Below are positions 34,843 to 44,956 of a stretch of DNA of 64,000 bases, in pieces. The stretch's first letter is position 1, and each line of letters begins with the position of its first letter. Under the pieces are notes generated by a model. The model saw nothing but the letters and a program-made list of their open reading frames with translations, searched no databases and was not told the DNA's origin. The DNA is taken from the NCBI RefSeq assembly GCF_012489685.1, contig NC_080044.1:54436964-54500963 (forward strand), in the 5' to 3' direction. Source of the DNA: Lotus japonicus. Lineage: Eukaryota; Streptophyta; Magnoliopsida; Fabales; Fabaceae. A program made the position numbers and the translations under genes.

Positions 34843-36423
34843 CTAATGAACGGAATTAACGGCACGAACATGGCGCTTACGCGCCGCATGAGTGTCGCCA
34901 CCGCCGCCAAATCCCCCGGCGATGGTGTTGATGGTCCCGACGGGCGGTCCTGAGTGTTGAGCGAACGTGTCATCAGCCCCTTTTATGGCGATAGCCGCTG
35001 ATTCTTGCTTTTTCTTGCCCTTAGTGTCCGCTCGCTCCTCCTCCCGCTTGTGCGCTTTGTTTTGATCGCCACCGTTGCGCCACAGACCTTGACGATTTCC
35101 TTGATATCCCGCCCGAATCAATTTATCAATCTCCCGCTGCAAAGTCCAACAGTCATCCGTATCATGCCCGGCGGACCGGTGGAACTCACACCACTTCTTG
35201 GGATTGGCGTCCCGTGGCTGATACTTTGGGGCCTCCGGTTCATCCACTAGATTTGCGTCCCTCGCCCCTCGGAGCATATCCGATAAATCTGTGTTCATCA
35301 CCATATCAGTTTCCTCCCGCTGGCGATGAAACTTAGATTGCCAAGGCCGACGTTGTTCATAATCATCGCGCCGTGGATACAACTGTTCCTTGGTCGGTTT
35401 GAATACCGACTTCCCCTTACCTGGTCTCTGCTGCTTGCCATCCCCCTTATCTTCGCCGCTCCTATCTTTTTTCGCGCACTTGGGCGACGTGTCGCCCTTT
35501 TCCAACTTCGCGCGCTTTCTTTTGAAAGCGTCGTCATCCTCGTCGAGAATATAAGTGCTGGCACGAGCACGCATCTCTTCCATCGAGCGCGCCGGCTTAC
35601 GTGTCAATTTGCTGTTCAACCCTCCCGACAGCAAACCGTTTTTAAATGCTAAAGCACAAGCTCGAGGCTCCTCGTCCTCTACCTTGACCGACGCCGCGCT
35701 GTACCTTGCCATGTACTCTTTCAGTGACTCCCCTTCTTGCTGGCGAATATTGTATAGGTCATTGATCGTCACCGGCTGATTCTTATTTGCCGAGAATTGC
35801 ACTAGAAACTTGGATGAGAAGTCTCTGAAATTTGAAATCGATCCTCGCGGCAAAGTTGTGAACCACGCCATCGCCGTCGATTTGAACGTCGATGGAAACA
35901 TCCTGCACTTCACCGCATCTGACGCCGCAATTATCACCATCTTCGTATTAAAATACAGAAGATGATCCTTCGGATCGGAATCTCCGCTGTAAGAATCCAG
36001 AACTAACGTTTTCATGTTATCCGGAATCGCCACACTCTCAACATCTTCCGAGAACGGACGGAACTCAGCCACGAAATCTGCTTCTCTGCTTCCATCATCT
36101 CGCTGCTCGCGACGGTAGAAATCTAACTGAGCCTGTAGATGCTCATTCCGCTGCTGGATGTTGCCAATGCTGCGCATCAAATGGCGCCATTGCTCCTGTG
36201 TCACCGCCGGTTGTTGTTCCGGAGCAGGTGAATTCTCTGGTGATCGCTCCAGAGATCCCACCTGTGAAGGCGATGGAGGAGGTGGTGGTGATGGAGGAGG
36301 AGAAGGCGACTGTACTCCTGCCGTTCGTACCGGAGAATCCAGGACCACACGATGAGGCCGCCGAGGCGGCGAAATCCGCTGTCGCATTGGTGAATGATGC
36401 TGCCTCCTGCGTCGAGTCTCCAT
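34843..36423 (-). CDS. Tat gag (526 codons) ending in an in-frame TAG before pol
   Basis: The start METRRRRQHH at 36423 is the first ATG after the primer site. A Pro-rich stretch is followed by the gag core (DPKDHLLYFNTKM, MAWFTTLPRGSI, FSSKFLVQFSANK, QQEGESLKEYMARYS) and a Cys-His motif CEFHRSAGHDTDDC. The stop TAG at 34843-34845 lies in the pol frame; the thirteen codons before the pol Met (VAFGFVHPDITIS) continue the family's usual uninterrupted sequence. Either a Glu-to-stop mutation or readthrough gives gag-pol. The protein would form the virus-like particle. Confidence 0.82.
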   Translation of the reverse strand: METRRRRQHHSPMRQRISPPRRPHRVVLDSPVRTAGVQSPSPPPSPPPPPSPSQVGSLERSPENSPAPEQQPAVTQEQWRHLMRSIGNIQQRNEHLQAQLDFYRREQRDDGSREADFVAEFRPFSEDVESVAIPDNMKTLVLDSYSGDSDPKDHLLYFNTKMVIIAASDAVKCRMFPSTFKSTAMAWFTTLPRGSISNFRDFSSKFLVQFSANKNQPVTINDLYNIRQQEGESLKEYMARYSAASVKVEDEEPRACALAFKNGLLSGGLNSKLTRKPARSMEEMRARASTYILDEDDDAFKRKRAKLEKGDTSPKCAKKDRSGEDKGDGKQQRPGKGKSVFKPTKEQLYPRRDDYEQRRPWQSKFHRQREETDMVMNTDLSDMLRGARDANLVDEPEAPKYQPRDANPKKWCEFHRSAGHDTDDCWTLQREIDKLIRAGYQGNRQGLWRNGGDQNKAHKREEERADTKGKKKQESAAIAIKGADDTFAQHSGPPVGTINTIAGGFGGGGDTHAARKRHVRAVNSVH

Positions 36424-36567
36424 CCAAACCAGAAATGATGCAAACTCGATCGAAAAACCAACACTAGTCACAGAATCAAAATCAGAAAACCAGAGAATTG
36501 CCTAATCACAATCAGAGGTAACTTCATGCACAATCAATCCACGTGAATGGGAGTAGAAAGTTTACAG

Positions 36568-36587
36568 TCCCCACAGACGGCGCCAAA
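36568..36587 (-). promoter_or_regulatory. Primer-binding-site region of the Tat element
   Basis: Directly after the LTR terminus CCAAGAACA the minus strand reads TTTGGCGCCGTCTGTGGGGA, the usual Tat-type sequence at this place in legume elements. The priming tRNA is not certain from sequence alone. Confidence 0.65.
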
Positions 36588-36884
36588 TGTTCTTGGAATG
36601 AACATTGAAGAGAGGTATAGTACCTAGAGGTAGAGGATTGTGCTAAGAGAGAATGAGAATGAGAGAGAGAGTGCTGAATTTCATGCGTGATTTTCTCAAA
36701 TGAGCTCAAAAGTCCCTTACACTTGATAACTACCTCCTATTTATAGAGCTTGGGTACTACCTTTTGGGCCAATTGGGCCTCCGAGGTCAAGGCCCAACTG
36801 AAGGCCAAGGCTCCGCCTCAGGGCGGGATACATGCTGGGCGTTGCCCCTCTAGGGGCTCGCCCAGTCCACTAGTCCACAAGACA
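36588..36884 (-). repeat. Single full LTR of the Tat element
   Basis: On the minus strand it ends CCAAGAACA at 36588. The likely start TGTCTTGTGG at 36884 mirrors that end, giving about 297 bp; the start is less certain than the end. A TATA box CTATAAATAGGA lies near 36745. It lies between the antisense-ORF region and the primer site, so it serves both as 3' LTR of the one and 5' LTR of the other. Confidence 0.7.
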
Positions 36885-37338
36885 CCGAGCTCGAAGTATG
36901 AGAGCTAAGTGTGTCTTTTAAATGCTTTTACATATGTCTTACAGTACACCGGAATCTGCACTGCCAACATGGCTTGAGAAAAGAGATGTAAACTATATCG
37001 CCAACATGGCATGAGCAAAAGGAAACTAGCATTTTCAGTTACCCAGTCCACTGACTTGACGAGCAACCCGAGCTGGCAAGTCCACAAGTCCACGAGCGGC
37101 GAGAGCGATTACTTCGTATTGGCGATAAGTTGGAGCAGATGTATGATCGTTCGCCGGCGGGAAAGGTGGCAGGCATGGGTCACGTGCTGATCATTCAATC
37201 ATTGACTGGCGGTAACCCCGGCGAGCGACTGAACTTTGTTGTTGGTGTCACCTGTCAGGCGATGGTGTTTGATCTTTATAGTGGCGAGGCTTTTCGCGCT
37301 TCCCTTATTTTAAAACCCTTTCAAATCCCTATCTGCCC

Positions 37339-37565
37339 CACGTGACTGCCCCACGTGATGTGTCAGTTACATCAATTTCCCTCTTTCTCCGGAACCGTCA
37401 CTTCACCTTTCATAACCGTCCCATCGTGCGCAGTAACTCCCCATTGCACGCGACCCACCTCCCCATTGCACGCGACCCACCTCCCCAAAACCATCATGAC
37501 TTCCAACCTTCCACACGCGTCCAACACGCGTCACCCTTCCAGCTTCCCCCCTTCTCCTATAAAAA
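37339..37565 (+). promoter_or_regulatory. Promoter of the antisense additional ORF
   Basis: Two G-boxes, CACGTG at 37339-37344 and 37352-37357, lie in a 13-bp tandem repeat (CTGCCCCACGTGA). A second tandem repeat, CATTGCACGCGACCCACCTC, spans about 37443-37487. A TATA box CTATAAAAA is at 37557-37565, with the ORF start 216 bases on. The strand is opposite to gag-pol. Function is inferred from motifs. Confidence 0.55.
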
Positions 37566-37780
37566 CCCTTCTTCCCCACAGTCATCCCTTTCCGAGACCT
37601 CTCTTTACTTCCCTAATCGCTTACCAAACTCCCTCTGCCCACTTCCGTTCCGGAGCCGTCGCTTATCACCCTTTCCGCTACCCACTCTTCACATCCTACT
37701 CCGGTGAGTCCCACTGTCCTTATCTTTGCATCATACACATACTCATCTTTTCCTTTCTTTCACTTCACTGTCTTCTAAAA

Positions 37781-40377
37781 ATGGCTTCAAGCCCTACCTC
37801 CCCTAACCACTCCTCTTCTTCCTCCGGAAGCGACCCTGATGCCACCGCCGCCGGCGGCCTCCGTTTAGAGGTCCCGGAGATCCCACCTTACCGACTAAAA
37901 ACCTACGCCACTCTGCCCCTTCCAGTCCAAATAGCCCCCACTCACGAGGCTATAGACCAACCTTCTATTTTCCAGAATAGCGATCTCATCGTGCAGTTCG
38001 TGAACTCCCTGGGTGGTTTGTCTAATGACGATGAGTTTAACGCCAAACTCAGGATCTGGATTTGCAGTCCTGGGGATCGCCCCTGGCTTCATAAGCCAGA
38101 CGGCGACGTAAAGAGATCCCATTTTTTCTTTGCGTACGAATACATGTTTAGCGAGCTTGGAATCAGGCTTCCTTTCTCGCCTTTTGTCCAAACCGTCCTC
38201 CGCGACATCAACGCGGCTCCCTGCCAACTCCACCCCAACGCCTGGGCCTTCATTCGATGTTTTGAAATCTTAAGCGCCGCTGTCGGCATCGCCCCATCCC
38301 CCACCAGTTTCTTCTACCTCTACGACGTCGACCCCAAGTCCATCAAAAACAAAGGATGGATTTCCTTGAAGGCCCGAGCCGGCCGGAAGTGCTTGCATCC
38401 CCACAAAAGTAACGAGAAGTCCTCCTTCGCGCGGAAGTACTTCCGTGTGGCGGTTCATCCCGCCTACCCAGAGGCATTCACCCTTAGAGACGGGACCGCC
38501 CTTTTTCCTCTTTACTGGACAGAGAAGCCCAATGGGATCACCGATCCCTCAGAGGAATCTTTGTCCGCCAACGACAAAGCCTTTCTTAATCTCCTGGCCC
38601 CACTTCCCATCCTTGACTGCACAACAGTCCTTGAGGGCGCTGACCTCTCAAGAACTCCCAAATATTTAGGTTGTCCATAGCTCACTTTTATTATTGACAT
38701 TTCCTTTCTCGTCTCCTATGTTGTCACTGATCGTATTTTTTTATTGTTACAGAAGATATGAATTTCACGAACGCCGAGCTCCTGAAGGCCTGCGAGAGGA
38801 GAATGGCTCGCTTTTCCCCAAAATTCAACGCTGAGGGCGACGTGAAAAAGCGGGGCGGTGCTGAGAACCAAGCCGAGAGCACCAAAGCTCCCAAGAGGAG
38901 AAGATTGGTCAAAGCCTCCTCCGGCGCCGGCACATCCAACCCTGGCGCTCAGCCCACCACTGCTGCTGCGCCTAAAGGCAAAAATGTCACTGAAGCCTCC
39001 GTCGCCGCGGCTACCGAGCCAACCACCGTACCAGCTTCTACTCCTGCCACCGCCGGTGCGACCGCTGCTGTTGCCGCTGAGTCCACTGCTGGCGCCACAG
39101 CCGCCTCCGTCGGTGCCACAACCACCAACATTTCTCAATCCTCAGCTGCCGAGAAACTCGCCGGCGTCAACGCCACAAAAGCTGCCGCGTCTTCCGACAC
39201 TCCTGTTGGAGAGAAGGAAAAAGAAAATGAAACCCCGAAGTCTCCCTCTCGCCAAGATGCACCTCCTAGCCCGCCCTCAACACATGATGCGGGCTCCATG
39301 CCTTCCCCGCCTCATCAAGGGGAAAAATCCTGTCCTGGCGCTGCCACTACCTCTGAAGCGGCTCAAATTGAACAAGCCCCTGCTCCCGAGGTCGGTTCAT
39401 CAAGCTATTATAATATGCTCCCCAACGCCATTGAACCCTCAGAATTCTTACTTACTGGTCTTAACCGTGACGCCATAGAAAAAGAAGTTTTGAGTCGGGG
39501 CCTTAATGATACCAAGGAGGAGACTCTTGCTTGCCTCCTACGCGCTGGGTGCATCTTTGCCCACGCGTTTGAGAAGTTCAATGCCGCCACCGTTGAAGTT
39601 GAGCGGTTGAAGGCCGAAAGTGCTAAGCATCAAGAAGCCGCCGCTGCTTGGGAAAAGCGTTTCGACAAACTGGCGACGCAGGCAGGAAAAGACAAAGTCT
39701 ATGCCGACAAGATGATTGGCACGGCGGGAATTAAAATCGGCGAGCTGGAGGATCAGCTGGCGCTGATGAAGGAAGAAGCAGATGAGCTTGATACAAGCCT
39801 TCAAGCTTGCAAAAAGGAAAAAGAGCAAGCTGAGAAGGACTTGATCGTCCGAGGCGAGGCGCTGGTTACTAAGGAGTCAGAGCTCGCCATACTGCGCGCT
39901 GAGCTGGAGTTAGTGAAGAAGGCGTTGGCGGAGCAAGAGAAAAAGTCTGCGGAGTCCTTGGCCTTGGCGAAGTCTGACATGGAGGCGGTGATGCAGGCTA
40001 CGTCTGAGGAGATCAAGAAAGCGACCGAGACTCATGCCGAGGCCCTCGCCACGAAAGATGCTGAGATTGCTTCCCAACTGGCAAAGATCAAAAGGCTAGA
40101 GGACGAGCTGGCGACGGAGAAGGCCAAAGCCACTGAGGCGAGGGAACAAGCCGCTGACATCGCCCTTGACAACCGCGAGCGCGGTTTCTACCTCGCCAAA
40201 GATCAGGCCCAACATTTGTACCCGAACTTTGACTTTAGCGCCATGGGAGTGATGAAAGAGATAACCGCCGAAGGACTGGTTGGTCCCGACGATCCTCCCC
40301 TGATTGACCAACACCTCTGGACAGCGACTGAAGAAGAAGAGGAAGAAGAAGAACAGGAGAAAGAAAACAATGAATAA
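37781..40377 (+). CDS. Antisense additional ORF (aORF) with gypsy-type transposon domain, one intron
   Basis: Exon 1 (37781-38669) and exon 2 (38753-40377) join across a GT-AG intron of 83 bases in frame, giving 837 residues. The N-terminal third is a putative gypsy-type transposon domain (FFFAYEYMFSELGIRLPFSP, LHPNAWAFIRCFEIL, FFYLYDVDPK). A long Ala/Thr/Pro-rich region follows, then a Glu/Lys-rich coiled coil (about residues 560-770) and an acidic tail. No stop interrupts it. Antisense aORFs of this type are known in Tat elements between pol and the 3' LTR; their role is unknown. An in-frame Met at 37355 lies upstream of the TATA box, so 37781 was preferred. Confidence 0.72.
38670..38752 (+). 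other. Intron of the antisense aORF
   Basis: The donor TTTAG|GTTGTCC and acceptor ATTGTTACAG|AAG leave codons TTA, GAA, GAT, ATG in frame, joining two long open frames. The intron is T-rich near the acceptor. Without splicing, exon 1 ends at a stop within the intron. Confidence 0.65.
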
Positions 40378-41308
40378 TGTAATTTTAACATTACTTTAGC
40401 TTTTACTGTCACCTTGTAGTGTACTTTTCCGCCATTCGTCTATGTTTAAGCAACCCTTCGCCATAGCTTTTTATATCGCCGTTGGATATTTTGTAAATCA
40501 TGTTGGAATGCTTCCGCCGTACACTTTTTAGTCGCCGCCTTCTTATGGCTTAAGAATAAGTTTCATAGTTTAACCCCTCAACACGCCAGAGTAGTAAAAT
40601 ACTCAACATCCTGAGTGACCAAGCACTCGCCTTCCACCTTATTCATTCGCCGACCTTATATCTTGCGCTATTTTTCACGCGTCATATGATTGAATTACGC
40701 CTAACGATTTCGTGCCTTAATTTTTACTAGGACTTGTTGCTTGGTATTCCACCACCAAGACTTTAGACGTTTTCCCCAAAGGAAGAAACGACCTCTATTC
40801 TCGAGGACTTCGCCCGGGGCTTTGCCCGCTCGGGGCTTACAATGCTTGGATCCCAATGGCCATTTGGGGGTCCCAAGACTTTTGCCTAGTTAACGGCGCT
40901 CGTCGTATTCTGGCGAGACTTACCCAGCACATCGTTTACGGGACCGGCGATCACGTCAGACTTTCCGGAGGGTGATTCCCAGGCGTCAAAGGCCATTTGT
41001 GGAATCGCCGCAACCTTCAGGGTTCCAGCAAGCCCCTTTGGGGATCAAGCTTGTCCCACTTAGTGATCGCCGTAATTCTTTATGTCGATCGGCAATTCCG
41101 ATCGTCAGGGAATCCCAGGAATTTTTGGACACGAATTTCGTGAATTTTCGTTTTATTTTATTGATGGAGCGCCTCATTAAAAAACTCCTTTCGGAGAAAA
41201 AGAGCACGCTTTGTTATTGCAATACATTGGAGAATTTGAAAACACTTCGGAAAATTTTAAAGATATCTGGCTCCGGCGACTCCGCCTTGTTCACTTTCTC
41301 GCCTGCGA
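40378..41308. other. Tat 3' noncoding region
   Basis: Sequence between the antisense aORF and the integrase stop. It is moderately GC-rich with frequent CGCC motifs. Only short shadow ORFs are present; nothing else recognised. Confidence 0.5.
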
Positions 41309-41755
41309 TCAACTATAATAGTAGCGCAAGCTCAAACCATTGAACGATCGAGGTAACCGCCTTCCATCAAGCTCTTCTAAGTGATAGGCCCCATTACCAA
41401 GAACTTTAATAATGCGGTAGGGCCCTTCCCAGTTGGGAGTAAGCTTGTTCCCCGGGGCTCCCGATCGCCACTTGAGGACCAGGTCGCCGACCTGCATATC
41501 TCGGACGCGAACCCTGCTGTTGAACTTTGCCGCCACGCGCTGCTTCATCGCTGTTTCCCGAATGTGCGCCTCGTCGCGCGTTTCCGACAAAAGGTCCAGC
41601 TCCATCGCCATGTTGGCCTGATTTTCCCCTTCAAAACCTGGTTGAGTCCGCCATGTAAAGTTTTCAATCTCCACCGGCAACATGGCATCTACCCCATAGG
41701 TCATTCTAAAGGGGGTTTCCCTTGTAGTAGATTGCTCGGTGGTGTTGTACGACCA
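41309..41755 (-). pseudogene. Tat integrase C-terminus (terminal fragment)
   Basis: It starts at the TGG codon of LWSYNTTEQ at 41755 and runs to the natural integrase end (KVLGNGAYHLEELDGRRLP, stop at 41309). The first 264 bases duplicate 31245-31508. The remaining part, including GDLVLKWRSGAPGNKLTPNW, is missing from the main pol copy. It supplies the true C-terminus of the rearranged element. Confidence 0.85.
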
Positions 41756-42050
41756 AGTCTCTTTTCACGTGGAACACAAAACAGGTTTTTGTATTTATAG
41801 CTGCTGAATGTGAAACTCCAAAACATTCCTTGAACCAGATATCCTAGTGGGATGGTTCATTCCCTCTAAAAAGCATGCCAAGTTTTGGATCCACACATCA
41901 AATAAGTACCACTTCATTGATCAGGGAAGCAATTTGTGTGGTAAAGAATTCAACTTGACTGTGCACTGGCATGTTATGCCAAAGACTGGCAAAAGGTTAG
42001 CAGATAAAATAGTTATACCAGGTTACCGATTGCCTGAGGAATATAGATGA
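41756..42050 (+). pseudogene. SPC22: SPC22/SPCS3-like signal peptidase complex subunit, 3' part
   Basis: After AGTCT the frame reads [13 protein letters not shown] and ETPKHSLNQ, then a TAG in place of a Leu codon. A one-base frame change follows, then [37 protein letters not shown] and [10 protein letters not shown] with the stop at 42048-42050. These are highly conserved SPC22/SPCS3 segments. Together with 30646-30842 this is one pseudogene. The following roughly 100 bases look like its 3' untranslated region. Confidence 0.85.
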
Positions 42051-42068
42051 TGATGCCTTCTTGTCATG

Positions 42069-42314
42069 TTAATGTTTTAGCTGTAACTTTAAAGAGCTAG
42101 GATCAGAGGAAAGGATTTCATGTTTTGGATGTTGGAAATCAATATGATTTTTAACTTTGAACACTTGCACATCCGAAATTTGGTTGTGAGTATTTTCATT
42201 CATCCTGCTTTCCCCTATCCCATTTGTACCTTTGTTCAACCATTTGTGTATTTTCACTGATTTCTCTGATGTCTGAAATAGCTGCAGGCTGGAAAAAGTT
42301 ATCAAACTGCATTG
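42069..42314 (-). pseudogene. Possible continuation of the interrupted unknown exon
   Basis: The minus frame from 53627-53813 continues here if the Tekay element and one CATTG are removed, reading through SLITFSSLQLFQTSEKSVKIH. A GTACAAAT donor-like site lies near 42233. The open frame runs on to 42069 but probably leaves the exon earlier. No family recognised. Confidence 0.35.
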
Positions 42315-43002
42315 TGTAAGACCCGGATTTTCAGAACAAGTTAAGTTTCCGACTCACACGTAGAAATAGTGTAAGCGTGACAGGAGTTTGACATTTGAGA
42401 AAGATTAATGAAGAAGAAAGTTCAGGAATTGCTTGAGGAATGTTGCGTAGCTGTTTTCGGAGTTAGTGCGAGTCGTCTGCACACCTGCCTTATGGCAAGC
42501 GTGTCCAGAATAGGCTATTTCGCTCTTAAAGCAACGTTTTGAGTGAGATTTCGAACTCTCGGAAAATTTAAAGATTCTTTTTATTTTTCCATCGACCAGC
42601 GTTTCATTTCGGAACTCTGGACTGTACGCACGATAGGTTTCACTTTTCGGATGTCCGCCGACGCTAATTTCTTTGCTTCGAAACCCTATTTTCGAGCAAT
42701 GGATGAATACTTTTTCTATTCGGGACTTCTAACGAAGATTCCGTCCGCGATGTCAGATTTGTTTCGACGTTTCCAATCTTTCTTCTGTTGGAAGTTTTGT
42801 CGTTTGAGCATCACAGCAAAAAGTAGTTTTTCGGGGCAGATTAACCGACACCGCTTTTGAGTTTTTCGATATCGTTTTTCCCAAATCTTAGATGTTTGTT
42901 TTGAGTTCTGGAATTCTGACGCTAGAATCTCTCTTAGAATTCCACGGTGTTCGTGCTGCAAAAATCGGAATCGCGAAATTTTCATTTTCCCGCGATTTCG
43001 CC

Positions 43003-43018
43003 CGCCTATAAATAGGCG
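43003..43018 (+). promoter_or_regulatory. Palindromic TATA box of the Tekay LTR
   Basis: CGCCTATAAATAGGCG is a perfect inverted repeat centred on the TATA box. Transcription should start about 30 bases on, near 43040, placing the repeats at 44488-44956 in the RNA leader. The identical site in the 3' LTR is at 50736-50751. Confidence 0.7.
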
Positions 43019-44487
43019 AAAAAGCTAATATCCTCTTCATTTTCACCATTTTGGCCGAGAATTGTAGAGAGAGAGGGAGAGGAGAGATTTTCGTGAAATC
43101 TTGACCAATCTTCGTGCAGTTCGTCCCTACTTCTAGGTATCAAGGTAACTAACCCGATTCCTACCTCTGATTGTTGTTTCTGTTGCGTTTCTGAAGCCGT
43201 TTCTGTGCTCTAAGTTTTGAGCTTTTTCTAAAATTGTCTGATTTCTCTGATTTCTCGCTTGGGTTATGTTCCTTATGTCCCCCTGAGTCTAAAACCTCTG
43301 TCAGTAAACTCTGATTGCGATTCAGTTGTCCAGGATCTGAAAAATTGACTCAAAACTCTTTTTGTCTCACATTTCGAAACTTTATTGTCGTAAAGACTTA
43401 ATATGACTTCGTGCCTTTAGGATTTGTTGTCACGGATATCATGAGGATCGTTGCTGTCAAATTTGTTTTCAGAACTGATAACTTTGAAGTTTTGAGCCTT
43501 TATTTTGGACCAAAATGCCCCTGCGTAGTCGTATTTCGGCCCGATTGTCCGAAAATTGTTCTGACAGTTTCTTTGCCTTAGTTTTACCCTAAAACTACCT
43601 TGTAAACTGATTTGATCGAAGAAAAAGAGCCGAAGCCCTTTTCTCCTTTTGGCCGTGGGTTTTTCCTAAGGGGAGGGGAGTTTTTCGTTTTCGAAAACTT
43701 GTCCTTTCGTACCTGTTTGTCGTATTCTGAAGCTTTGATGCTTTGTCTATCGTTTATGTATTGTATTGCGATCGAACTAATCGATTTTGTGTGGTTTCTG
43801 CTTTGTTTTTCCTCCGAGGTTCAGTTGAAGGAACTTTGGAAGTTTCAAGGCATTCCTGTGAAGGAGATTTGATTTGCGAAGCTGGATCAGCTCGAGGTTA
43901 GGGCAACTTACTATATATTAGCTATGACTGCATGATAGGCGTCGATAAATTCGACTTATGTTTTATCTGATGTTGTTTTTGATGATGAGTTGATGTTATG
44001 ATGCTTTTCCATACTTGTGATGTTGTGCTTTTGTTGGATTGAGCGTTTTGACGCAATTTCGGAGTGGAGATTCATTGATCTGGTGATCTTTGATATTTCG
44101 GGTTGGATGAACAACCCTAGGCAAGTCCAAATGTGGGGTTTGAGACTTAGCCATATGTTGGAATTCTTAGACTTTCCCCAGGAAATGTATTTTGGGTGGT
44201 TGATCTTTGAAAACTTAGAATGATAGAGCTTTGAAAAACTAAAGACTTGGGAAACTTAGACTTTGAGAAATAAACTCATAACTTGACTAATTCGAATTGA
44301 AACAATTTTTATTAACGTTTAAGCATAGGAGAACTGAAGGGGAAAATATTTACGAAAGACGGGGAAAAGTCGACTTTGTTGTGGGTTTGGAGAGTTATCG
44401 GAATTGGGGGAAGCCACTAAGGTGAGCTATGGTGATGATTGAAAGTCACCGAGTACTCTAGTACTCTTGGGGATTGTTGTGGAGCCG

Positions 44488-44627
44488 TGTTGTATTGACC
44501 GACACCTAGTGCTCTTGTTGTTTGGGCTGTGTTGTATTGACCGACACTAGACCCTTGTGTATTCTGTGGATGGAGTTGTGTTGTATTGACCGACACTTAC
44601 TCCGAGTTGTGTTGTATTGACCGACAC
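44488..44627 (+). repeat. Fourfold GTGTTGTATTGACCGACAC repeat in the LTR
   Basis: Four exact copies of the 19-mer lie at irregular spacings of about 30-55 bases; each has complementary ends (GTGT/ACAC). The same array is in the 3' LTR at 52220-52359. Confidence 0.85.
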
Positions 44628-44719
44628 TAACTCATGGGTTTGTTGAGATTGGGTTGTGAGCTAAACACTTTCGTGGTAAGGGCGATTCGTTGTTTGGCTA
44701 ACCACGTTGCATTCAATCG

Positions 44720-44956
44720 GGTGAATAACGGGAATGGTTCACCTGTGCATATCATGGTGAATAACGGGAATGGTTCACCTTGCATTAATGATGAATAACG
44801 GGAATGGTTCATCATTCGGTGAATAACGGGAATGGTTCACCAAGGATGAATAACGGGAATGGTTCATCCAGGACGGATTTCATCCAGGATGGATAACGGG
44901 AATGGTCCATCCATAGTGAAAATGCTTCACTTGTGGCGAACGGGAACGCGTCACAA
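44720..44956 (+). repeat. Hairpin array with compensatory changes, 5' LTR
   Basis: Six units share the loop TAACGGGAATGG. Stems are GGTGAA/TTCACC (three units), AATGATGAA/TTCATCATT, GGATGAA/TTCATCC and GGATGGA/TCCATCC. A seventh degenerate unit AGTGAA/TTCACT has a shorter loop, and an eighth has one wobble pair. Stem bases vary but pairing is retained. The 3' LTR copy is at 52452-52688. Confidence 0.85.

Larger units (their letters stand above)
30843..41755 (-). mobile_element. Tat-lineage Ty3/gypsy element, circularly permuted, inside the SPC22-like pseudogene
   Basis: AGTCT flanks both sides (30838-30842 and 41756-41760), and the host reading frame closes across it, so this is one insertion of 10913 bp. 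On the minus strand it reads: integrase C-terminus (41755-41309), 3' noncoding region with an antisense ORF, one LTR, primer site, gag, protease, RT, two RNase H domains, integrase (to 31245), then an inverted LTR piece and a forward LTR end. The integrase stretch 31245-31508 repeats at 41492-41755 with one difference. Outer ends are TG and CA. Confidence 0.85.

Noticed and set aside
37355..37780. N-terminal extension of the antisense aORF from 37355
   Set aside because: The TATA box at 37557 lies within it and the translation is low-complexity promoter-like sequence; 37781 is a better start.
44720..44956. CRISPR-like array
   Set aside because: Units are short hairpins in a plant LTR with irregular spacers, not direct repeats with unique spacers of constant length.
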